Assembly: GCA_022266195.1 (NCBI GenBank)
Contig: WHVY01000003.1
Span: 11,532,001-11,596,000, forward strand
Direction: 5' to 3'
Length of the DNA stretch: 64,000 nt
Source: Tetranychus cinnabarinus
Lineage: Eukaryota > Arthropoda > Arachnida > Trombidiformes > Tetranychidae
The notes beneath the pieces were generated by a model, which was not told where the DNA came from, searched no databases, and saw only the letters and a list, made by a program, of their open reading frames with translations. A program made the position numbers and the translations under genes. This document shows positions 1-8,270 of this stretch, piece by piece; position 1 is the first letter of the stretch; every line of letters starts with the position of its first letter.

Positions 1-1314
1 ATAAATTAGTTTATATTGATAAATTTTGAATAAATGACCATGTTGACTTGAACTACACAAAATAACCTAACCTGGTCGATTTCAAGCTGAAATAGATCAA
101 ATCATTTGTATTCCGAAAATGTTTAAAAAAGCAATGGTTTTACTACTTACATAATCTATAACTGAATCTTGCAAACACTCGTGTTCCAATGTTTCTTCAA
201 CAAAAAAGCGATCATTATCCACGTTAAGATGTGCACTTTGTAAATTTAGACATGAATTGATGAACTGGAAAGCATAACAAATATCAACTGATAAAACTTC
301 CAGTTCAAGTATTCTAAGCTTTTCAAGTACTGGACCTTTGTATTGACTATCTGGGGATGAAAGATTGATTTTAATAAACAAACGTTTTTAACAAAATATT
401 TGTATAATAAATATAATACCAATGGTACGAATATGTAGTCTTTCAAGATTCGGGAAATGATGTAAAACTGTTTCGAAATTTGGATAATAATACCAAGTGT
501 ACAATTGCTTGATATTGTAACCATTTTGTAGGATATCTGGCTTGAAATTCAAGACGGATAGCATTTCGAGTTTATCACAATATTTTTCTATTGACACATC
601 ACAACAATTGATTATTCCTTTCAAAGATTTAAGATTTCTGAAAAATTGTAGAATTTTTTCAAGATCTTTTGCTTCATTTGCAAGATCTTCTGCGTTATTT
701 TCAAGATCTCCTACTCCCTTTAAGAATTCAAGTGTACTAACAAGAAAAAAATCTGAATTAAATAAATTTGAATTGTGCAAAATCTAAGAGAAAAAGATGA
801 AGAAAATTGATATTCAATGAAAAATCCACAATGGTGTTTGATTAATAATATAAACTTACTATTAAATTTGGAAATAATGTATTCAGCAAGGTTTCACATC
901 TAGTGCTCAAATCTAGTCCTTGATAATAAACAGAATCAGATGAATAATCAGGATTCTCTGGAAATTCTGCAATTAAAACTTGATCACAATAAGAGTAAGA
1001 ATTAATGAAAATTTAGAGCTTACCCATCAAATATTTAACTTTCCTCGTTCGCTCAGCGATTAAACAGCTCCATTTAATACACACTGAAATGAAATTTTTA
1101 ATGAATTACTGAATTTAGTGTTTTTACTCAATCATTATTCAATTGATACATAACCAACACAGCAAAACTCAATCTGTGAAAATATTTAAATATAAGTAGA
1201 GTAAATGTAAATGAGTTGGTAATTACCTTTATAGCACTTTGCTAAATCTTCCAAGTTATTCAAATAATAAAAAATGGTGAGCAAACAATCATCTGGAAGT
1301 TCATTAATCAACAT
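1..1314 (-). CDS. F-box/LRR-like protein, copy 1 (3' end cut by window edge)
   Basis: Exons, in transcription order: 1314-1227, 1083-1024, 966-860, 783-420, 350-151. All have GT-AG borders and matching phases (1,1,0,1,0). The last exon, which encodes the LRR tail in the paralogue at 1826-3639, lies beyond position 1. Exon 1 encodes an F-box start (MLINELPDDCLLTIF) and exon 2 continues it (CIKWSCLIAERTRKVKYLMG). Exons 4-5 carry degenerate leucine-rich units (FPNLERLHIR, GPVLEKLRILEL, CLNLQSAHL). F-box proteins bind Skp1 and present substrates to SCF ubiquitin ligases; the LRR part is the usual substrate-binding module. The target is unknown. It is the first of a head-to-tail minus-strand array. 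Its 5' half, introns included, is nearly identical to the copy ending at 7139, while exons 4-5 are much more diverged. Confidence 0.85.
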
Positions 1315-1825
1315 TGTAAATAAAATTATAGCAAAAACTAGTTTTGTCTTGTTTATTGTGCTTTTAGACTCTACTAGCTAAAAAACGGAAATATTAATCA
1401 CTAAATTCAATTAATCATTAGAATGGATAATTTAATTTTTATTCACATAGATTTCAGCAGTACATTTATATTGAGATAATTTGGATGATTCATCTCATTG
1501 TCAATTTATTTAATCTGAAGCTTTTTTAGCCTCAACGGCGATTCTTTAGATCTGGCTCTACATACTATTCACTACAAACAAATAATGAAATACAGTGATG
1601 TAAAGTGATGCCAAAAAAGGTAGAATACAAACTCTTTGAATAGGCTCCGAGATAAAGATTAACATAAATATTCATTAACAAATACATCTCTTAAGATAAA
1701 AAAATAGATTTAATTCACTAAAAAACAGATCGGGAAATAAAGTGATGAGAGTTTAGAGGCTAATTTCAAGCTCTTTCATTGGGCTCCGAGTCTAAATTCC
1801 AAAAATATTTATGAGTATTTGGTTT
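1315..1825. other. Intergenic spacer between F-box copies 1 and 2
   Basis: No gene seen. Part of it (about 1380-1600: an aaacgg element, a block with 'ttcacatag' and 'cagcagt', and 'cctcaacggc') recurs upstream of the other F-box copies at about 4603-4800 and 8285-8640, so the tandem unit includes upstream sequence as well as the gene. It would hold the promoter of copy 1 and the 3' end of copy 2. Confidence 0.6.
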
Positions 1826-3639
1826 TCAGTAATCAATAGGAATCAAGAAATGTGGAAGTTCAAAATAATTTTTGCGAAAGCAATGTTTCATGAAATTAAA
1901 GCCTCGACTGATTTTTTCTTTTTTAGTGGATAAATGAGGCCAATCTGATTCGATTTCATCGCGATTTCCTTTGAAGTAAAACTTAATTGATCTTCCATAT
2001 CTTTTACAATAGTCTTTAACATAATCAGCAGCCCTTTGTGTCACTTCAGTACATTCACGAACATCAAATAGAACCAAATTGGGTAAAATGTAAACCACTT
2101 GCTCGATATGTTCATCTTTCAAGTACCATATTTTCTTGAACTTAAGATGTTTGAGATTCGGATATTTCATTAGCAATCTTTTTATATTATTCCAGCTGCT
2201 TTGTTCATATTGATCCTGTAAATATAAAATCAATTAGTTTATGTTGAGAAATTTTGAGCAGATGACCATTCCATGTTATAACACGTTGTTGCTTTCAATC
2301 ATAAAGAATCGCATAAATTTGGATATTCCGAATTTATCTCCAAAAAGCAATGCAATTTAAAATCGAATTAATACTTACAAACTGTATCACTAAATCTTGC
2401 AGACATTCGTTTTTTATTGTTTCATCAATAAACAAGCGATTAGGATCCAAGACAAGATATGCACTTTGTAAATTTGGACATGAATCCATGAACTTGGAGC
2501 TATAATCTAGGTCTGGGACATCCCAAAGATATAAGCTCAATTCAACTATTTTAAGCTTTTCCAATACAGGACCATCGTAGTACTGAGATTCAGCGTCTCG
2601 CATATTTAATCTTTCAAGATTTGGTAACAAATGTGCGTATTTTTGGAATCTAGCGAAACTATATACTTCGTACAATTGTTTTATACTGGAACCATTATGT
2701 TGAGTGCTTGGTTCAAATAAATCAAATGATACCATTTCGATGTTATCGCAATATTCGGATGGTGTTTTATGATATCGCCCAGTTAATCCTTTCAGAGATT
2801 TTTGATTTTTGAGAAATGCAACAATATCTTGGAATTTTACTTTTGAATCAAATTCATCAGAAATTTCAGCAATCTAAGTTGATAAGATGGATAAAGAATA
2901 ACAAAATGAATACAAAATGAACAATGGAAACAAAATTGAATTAATCATATCAACCTACTTTTAAATTCGGGAATAATGTGCTGAAACAAGTTCCATCAAT
3001 CGGTTTCGAAGTATTATAATAAACGCAATTATCCATCTCCGGATAACCTTCTAAAAATGTAAATTGATTTAATCAGAAAATTGATCACAATTAGAATAAG
3101 CACTAATAATGTATTGAAACAAATTTGAATCTTACCCATCAAATATTTGACTTTTTTGGTTCGCTCACTGATTAAATAACTCCATTTGATACACACTGCA
3201 ATAAAATTATTATTGGATTACTAAATTTTTAGTCGATTTTCTTAATTATTATACAACTCATTCATAATAATGTGATTTACAATTTTCAAAAATCTAATAT
3301 TAAAAACTACGCTTCAATAGTGAGATAATGCATTGATGTAATGATCATAAGATAACAAAAGATGATTAATTCAGATACAACTTTTTAATTTTTTACAATA
3401 ATATAATACTTGTCAAAGTCAGAAGCTACTGTAGTCGACTAATATGGAAGTTTATTTGGTCAATAAAGCTAAAATATCAAATATCACTGAAGGCATGGAA
3501 AATTTCATGAATTAGATGATTTTATGATAAAAAAACATGATTGATAATTACCTTTATAGCAGTTTATTAAATCATCCAAGTTATTCAAATAATCAAAAAT
3601 GGTAAGTAAACAATCATCTGGAAGTTCATTGATCAACAT
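1826..3639 (-). CDS. F-box/LRR-like protein, copy 2 (complete)
   Basis: Exons: 3639-3552, 3195-3136, 3050-2959, 2873-2379, 2215-1826. Lengths 88, 60, 92, 495 and 390 nt join in frame to 374 codons plus TGA. The start ATG heads MLINELPDDCLLTIFDYLNN, a clear F-box. Exon 2 gives the conserved CIKWSYLISERTKKVKYLMG. The rest has degenerate LRR units (LPNLERLNMRD, GPVLEKLKIVELSL, CPNLQSAYLVLD, YPNLKHLKF, LPNLVLFDV) and ends in a basic, aromatic tail with KFYFKGNRDE and DWPHLS. Expected role is SCF ubiquitin-ligase substrate receptor (family knowledge); the substrate is unknown. Unlike its neighbours it has no intron between the FPNLERL and GPVLEKL units. A perfect TGCGCATGCGCA palindrome lies 76 bp upstream of the start. 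This is the only copy here that is both complete and open. Confidence 0.9.
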
Positions 3640-3714
3640 TGTAAATAAACTTAAGGCAAAACTACGGTTGGTTTGGGTTCAAAACAGAGAAAGACAAAAC
3701 AGCGAAAAACTCTA

Positions 3715-3726
3715 TGCGCATGCGCA
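3715..3726. promoter_or_regulatory. NRF-1/Erect-wing-type palindrome TGCGCATGCGCA
   Basis: A 12-bp perfect palindrome, striking in such AT-rich DNA, 76 bp upstream of the ATG of F-box copy 2. It matches the established NRF-1 consensus YGCGCAYGCGCR, recognised in flies by Erect wing. Binding here is inference. Confidence 0.5.
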
Positions 3727-3745
3727 AGTAAAAAGAAAACACAAG

Positions 3746-3754
3746 AGATGGCGC
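3746..3754. promoter_or_regulatory. AGATGGCGC motif upstream of F-box copy 2
   Basis: AGATGGCGC(T) resembles insect CTCF and Pho/YY1 core sites and recurs at 13376-13384 in the CSTF3-PSMB1 divergent promoter. It lies 107 bp upstream of the copy 2 start. Function is inference. Confidence 0.3.
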
Positions 3755-3908
3755 TAGAAAAAAAGTTTAATTCACAGAGAATTGAAGTTTACACAGCCCA
3801 TTGAGCCATTAGGGCATTTTAGATATTATTAAATTAATGCTGAACGACATTTTAATGAAGGGTCAATGGCGACGCGCATAGATTAGACAAGCCGTTTTGT
3901 ACTGCGCA

Positions 3909-4349
3909 TTAATTTATTAAACTTGTATAATATTTAACTTTTTCAAGAAATTCTATGACCGAAATGCGATTTTCCGTGTAATCATCCGTCAGAATAGCAA
4001 TTCTGGCATCAATATCCCGATACTTCTTATTCAGAGGTGGACGAGATCCATGGGCAGCGATCAGAATTTGCACTTCGTAATTGTTCTTTTGTTTGATTAG
4101 ATTTTCAATATATTGATATAAGTTCGCGTGATTACGACCGACGGCTTTGTTTAGTCCATGATGCCATCCTTCAACATGATTATTGGTTCTCGGGTCACTA
4201 TCTGCATAATGATTCCATATTTCTTTCGGGAATCTAGGGTCACCATACAAATATGTTGTCTCGAAGTAGGTCAAAAAACCAATCATATCATCATCGTCTG
4301 GCGCTGAGACCTTTATTGCATTGTACGCATCAACAATATCTTCGACAAT
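3909..4349 (-). mobile_element. MULE-type transposase fragment (C-terminal part)
   Basis: An open frame runs on the minus strand from just after a stop at 4350-4352 to the stop at 3909 (first ATG at 4286). It contains WNHYADSDPRTNNHVEGWHH followed by LNKAVGRNHANLYQYIE. This block is typical of the C-terminal region of MULE/FLYWCH-associated transposase-like proteins in arthropod genomes (family knowledge, recalled and not searched). Sequence left of about 4345 differs from the tandem-unit sequence at 8571-8640, whereas right of it both loci share 'atgctgaaacctctatcatt', so the fragment appears inserted in the F-box array. The N-terminal catalytic part is absent, so it is a dead fragment. I could not define terminal repeats. 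Confidence 0.65.
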
Positions 4350-4490
4350 TTATTGACATTTCACTATATGCTGAAACCTCTATCATTTCGATTCTTTGGC
4401 CTCAACGGCATCTCATTAGACTAGACAAAACATTTTATTAACTGAAAAAAATCGGAAAAAAGTATTTCATCGAGTAAGAAATGAAAAAAT

Positions 4491-4606
4491 GGGCTCGGGA
4501 AGGTGCCATCAATAGAATCTCCTGATTTATAATAAACACAAATGATACAAATGTACTAGTAAATTAATTGGTAATTACCTTTATAGCAGTTCATTAAATC
4601 ATCTAG
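4491..4606 (-). pseudogene. F-box gene remnant (exon 1 tail joined to exon 3 piece)
   Basis: On the minus strand, 4606-4579 encodes the end of an F-box exon 1 (DDLMNCYK plus a GTAATTACC donor, as in the intact copies). Then 4544-4491 encodes a piece resembling exon 3 of copy 2 (ICVYYKSGDSIDGTF against NCVYYNTSKPIDGTC). The F-box start, exon 2 and most of the gene are missing. It is flanked on the right by the same upstream sequence as the other copies (aaacgg, gttagagtgtaaaattt). This is a decayed fourth copy. Confidence 0.65.
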
Positions 4607-4927
4607 AAAACGGAAAAAGATTTAAATGCGATTCACATAAATTGTTTGAATCACTGAATTTGATTGGTCGTTAGAGTGTAAAATTTAATTTTAATTCACA
4701 TAGATATCAGCAGTATATTGAGATAATTTTTAAGATTAATTTCATCTTCAGGACTTGAAAAAGTTTCCTTTGTGAGTTTATTGAAAAAATCAAAGTACAT
4801 TTATTATTACCTGTCAAAATAGGGTTTCACAGTCGCAAAAAATGGATAAATTTACCCTGCTCAAGTCGTGTTTTAGACTGCTGGGCATCCTGAGATGAAT
4901 CTTTGCAATTTATTCGCATTTTGAATG

Positions 4928-5202
4928 AACCGAAGTATGTAACTAATTTTTGCATGGTCCCTACTAGGATGAGATTGTTTTTCTAATCCATTCCACAATT
5001 GAGTTAATGAAGAATCTATGTAATTTGATTGATTCAAGTCCGTAAATTAATATAATAATAGCTAACAACCAAAATGTGTCTGAAATTTAAACATAAATCT
5101 AGAGTGGTAATCGATTTTAAAATAATGAAATTTAATAGTGAAAATAAGCTATTTTCAGTTAGTGTTATTATTTGGCAGGTTTCTTTATTTACAAGAAAGA
5201 GA
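4928..5202. repeat. Dispersed repeat, copy A (unfilled)
   Basis: About 275 bp closely matching 10364-10846 inside a CSTF3 intron, where the same sequence is interrupted by a 203-bp MITE. Shared words include gcatggtccctacta, gaatctatgtaatttgattg and attcaagtccgtaaatta. The TA at 4944-4945 is the equivalent of the MITE target. Both copies keep an open frame on the minus strand with similar residues (TENSLFSLLNFIILKS). I do not recognise the family. Confidence 0.75.
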
Positions 5203-5256
5203 TTGAATGCAAACACTTCAAATGGGATTCCGCAGCCGAAGAGTAACAAATGTATC

Positions 5257-5430
5257 GGTAAATATGTATTTTCAATAATAAATATGAACCAAGAAACATG
5301 GAAGATCATCAAAACGTTTGAGAAAACAATGTTTCATGAAATCAAAGTTTCGACTAATTATTTCTCGTTTAGTGGACAGCTGAGGCCAATCTGAGACGAG
5401 TTCATCGCGATTTCCTTTGAAGTAAAACTT
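5257..5430 (-). pseudogene. Tandemly duplicated fragment of the F-box last exon
   Basis: This 174-nt block is a direct duplicate of the end of the last exon of F-box copy 3 (from 5431). Both begin ggtaaatatgtatttt and continue with gaaccaagaaacatggaaga. The minus-strand frame encodes KFYFKGNRDELVSDW and FDFMKHCFLKRFDDLPCF, matching the C-terminus of the family. It lies downstream of the copy 3 stop codon, so it is a spare tail and not part of a complete gene. Confidence 0.7.
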
Positions 5431-5446
5431 GGTAAATATGTATTTT

Positions 5447-7139
5447 TCAATAATCAACAGGAACCAAGAAACATGGAAGATATTCGAATTCTTTGTGAAA
5501 GCAATGTTTCATGAAGTCAAAACCTCGACTAATTCTTTCTTTTCTAATGGATAAATGAGGCCAATCTGACACGATTTCGCCGCGATTTCCGATTCCCGAT
5601 TTCCGATTGAAGTAAAACTTGATTGATCGTCCAAATCTTTTACAATAATCTTGGACATAATCAGCAGCTCTTTGAGTGACTCTAGGACAATTATCGATAT
5701 CAAATAGTACCAAATTGGGTAAAAGGGGAATCAATTGTTTGATATGTGGATCTTTTAAGTACTTTACATATCTCAATGAAAGATGTTTGAGGTTCGGATA
5801 TTTGATCAACGCTCTTATTAAATCGTTGCAGTCGCGACAGGAACCACCATGCTATTAATAAAAAATAAATTAGTTTTTATTGCTAATAAATTAATAAATG
5901 ACAACATTTCATGTTGACTTAACCTAACCTGGTTAATTTTAAGCTGAAATATATCGAATCATTTGTATTCCGAAATATTTTTCCAAAAAGCAATGAAATT
6001 TCAAATTGTTTTGATACTTACAGCATCTATAACTAAATCTTGCAAAGATTCGTGTTTCAATGTTTCATCAATAAAAAAGTCATTACTTTCAATACAAATA
6101 AATGCACTTTTTAAATTTGGACATGAATCCATTAACTGGAAAGCATAACTAATATCAACTGAATCAGTAGAGAAGTCCAGTTCAAGTATTTTAAGCTTTT
6201 CAAGTACGGGACCTTCGTAGTGATTATCTGCGGATGAAAGATTGATTTTCAGATTTTAGACAAAATATTTATATAATAAATACCATTAATACAAATATGT
6301 AGTCTTTCAAGATTCGGAAAATAATGTGCAACGCTTTTGAAATCCTCATAACCACCCCAAATGTGCAATTGCTTTATACTGGAACCCTTTTGTAGGATAC
6401 CTGGCTCAATACGACTGGAGGATAGCAATTCCAGTTTATCACAAAGTATTTCTATTGCTAAATCACAGAAATTGATTATTCCTTTCAAAGATTTAAGACT
6501 TTTGTATAATAGAACAATTTTTTCAAGATCTTGCACTTTCTTTGAGATTGCATTTAAATATATTCTTCGAACAAAAGCTGAATTATATAAATTTGAATTG
6601 TCCAAAATCTAAGAGAAAAAGATAAAGAAAATTGATATTCAATGAAAAATCCACAATGGTGTTTGATTAATAATATAAACTTACTATTAAATTTGGAAAT
6701 AATGTATTCAGCAGGGTTTCACATCTAGTGCTCAAATCTAGTCCTTGATAATAAACAGAATCAGATGAATAGTCAGGATCCTCTGGAAATTCTGCAATTA
6801 AAAAATTGATCACAATAAGAGTAAGAATTAATGAAAATTTGGAACTTACCCATAAATATTTAACTTTCCTCGTTCGCTCAGCGATTAAATGGCTCCATTT
6901 AATACACACTGAAATGAAATTTTTAATGAATTACTGAATTTAGTGTTTTTACTCAATCATTATTCAATTGATACATAACCAACACAGCAAAACTCAATCT
7001 GTGAAAATATTTAAATATAAGTAGAGTAAATGTAAATGAGTTGGTAATTACCTTTATAGCAGTTTGCTAAATCTTCCAAGTTATTCAAATAATCAAAAAT
7101 GGTGAGCAAACAATCATCTGGAAGTTCATTAATCAACAT
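5447..7139 (-). pseudogene. F-box/LRR-like protein, copy 3 (frameshifted)
   Basis: Exons by comparison with copies 1 and 2: 7139-7052, 6908-6850, 6791-6685, 6608-6284, 6227-6022, 5851-5447. All splice borders are present. Exon 2 is 59 nt instead of 60: copy 1 reads cccatcaaat on the plus strand at its donor and this copy reads cccataaat, a one-base loss. Normal splicing then shifts exon 3 and reaches a TAG within about 18 codons, leaving little more than an F-box. Exons 3-6 otherwise stay open, with LRR-like units (FPNLERLHICIN, GPVLEKLKILELD, YPNLKHLSLRYVKYL), so the break is recent or an assembly error. The last exon carries a short duplication (cgatttccgattcc twice). A hAT element sits 71 bp upstream of the ATG. 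Confidence 0.75.
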
Positions 7140-7209
7140 TATAAAATCAGCAAATAACAAAAAGTTTTTTCCAAAAACTTGTTTTATCTTGAATCTCGTG
7201 CTTGTAGAC

Positions 7210-8270
7210 CAAAGAGTAGAACTGTTCTACTCTTTGGTCTACAATCACAAAGTGATGAAACAGTCAAAAAAAAAATTAAAGCAGTCTTGTCCAACGCGTT
7301 GGAATTCAACTTACCTCATGTTGGAAAGATATATTGATCTCCATATTCATGTTCACATGACTCTCATTCAATGCAATGGATCTCCAACTATATTAACACC
7401 TGATGATCTATCTGTGATAGCAGAATCTCTTTCAATTTTAAAACCCTTTTATCTGGCAACTGAAGAACTATCGGCTGACTCAAAAACAACAATTAGTAAA
7501 GTTATTCCTATGTGTAATCTTATCCGAAAAAACATTATGGTTGTTCTTACAGCAACATCAATTGGTAAATCAATCAAAGAAAAATCATTAGAGATTTTTA
7601 ATAAACGCTTTGGTAACATTGAAAAAAGTAAACTGCATTCAATTTCAACATTGCTTGATCCAAGATTTAAAAAAAATGACTTTCAAGACATAGTTGCAGT
7701 AACATCTGCTATTTCTCGAGTCAATCAACTTATTAAAGATCTTGGTCCTGATGATACAGTTGAACAACCGGAACAGTCTGGACTTTGGTCAATGCGTTCA
7801 ATAAGATCTTCTGATTTGTCTTCTGGTTTGACTTTGGATGAAAGCTTAAGAGTTTATTTGAACTCACCACTTAGTCCATTGGATCATTGTCCAATTGAAA
7901 TCTGGTCAAATCTAAAACTAAATCACAAATTAGCTAAGTTGGCACTAAAATATTTACTTATTCCTGCTTCTTCTGTTCATTCAGAGCGTGTATTCTCAAA
8001 AGCCGTACGAATTATTACTAAATTCAGAGCCTTACTCGATCCAAAATTATCTGAAGAGCTTGTAATACTTGCTAGTCAGCAACCCAAAATTGTTTTCGAC
8101 TCATAATAAATATTGTTTCGTTAATGTTTCATGGCTTTTTTACTCAATTATTTGCGAATATTCATCGAATATTCGAGTGAGTATTCGAGTAAAAAAAATA
8201 TTCGAATGGCTATTCGAATGTAAATATTCGCAAAACTAACAGCTCTAGTAGAACAAATACTTACTCTTTG
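7210..8270 (+). mobile_element. hAT-superfamily DNA transposon, internally deleted, with TIRs and target duplication
   Basis: The left end is CAAAGAGTAGAACTGTTCTAC (split 7210-7222 and 7223-7230) and the right end, reverse-complemented, starts CAAAGAGTAAGTATTTGTTC: imperfect TIRs. Flanks are ttgtagac (7202-7209) and ttgtactc (8271-8278), six of eight bases alike, consistent with the 8-bp target duplication of hAT elements. The paralogous site upstream of F-box copy 1 (about 1364-1386) lacks the insertion. At the right end, six ATTCGA-type motifs (8154-8231) look like subterminal transposase-binding repeats; the left end has none. At ~1.06 kb it is much shorter than autonomous hATs, so the BED finger and N-terminal catalytic region are lost. 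Confidence 0.8.
7255..8106 (+). CDS. hAT transposase, C-terminal half
   Basis: The frame is open further upstream (from 7099), but that part is antisense to F-box exon 1 and the TIR palindrome. The first ATG inside the element proper is at 7255, giving 283 residues. Landmarks in order: CPTRWNSTYLMLERY (the RW block of ZBED/hAT transposases), LLDPRFKK, and the C-terminal dimerisation domain (LKYLLIPASSVHSERVFSKA, then RALLDPKLSEELVILAS). Full-length hAT transposases are usually about 600 residues. The BED zinc finger and first catalytic Asp region are missing, so it should be inactive alone, though it could still dimerise. It is intact over this length without stops, suggesting a young insertion or recent deletion derivative. 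Confidence 0.85.
   Translation: MKQSKKKLKQSCPTRWNSTYLMLERYIDLHIHVHMTLIQCNGSPTILTPDDLSVIAESLSILKPFYLATEELSADSKTTISKVIPMCNLIRKNIMVVLTATSIGKSIKEKSLEIFNKRFGNIEKSKLHSISTLLDPRFKKNDFQDIVAVTSAISRVNQLIKDLGPDDTVEQPEQSGLWSMRSIRSSDLSSGLTLDESLRVYLNSPLSPLDHCPIEIWSNLKLNHKLAKLALKYLLIPASSVHSERVFSKAVRIITKFRALLDPKLSEELVILASQQPKIVFDS

Noticed and set aside
60..80. Telomere-like cctaacctgg in F-box introns (also near 5920 and 38270)
   Set aside because: Only about two TTAGG-type units at each place, and the first two are simply shared by paralogous introns.
7099..7254. N-terminal part of the open frame preceding the hAT transposase
   Set aside because: It is antisense to the F-box exon 1 and crosses the TIR palindrome; no hAT homology before about 7260.
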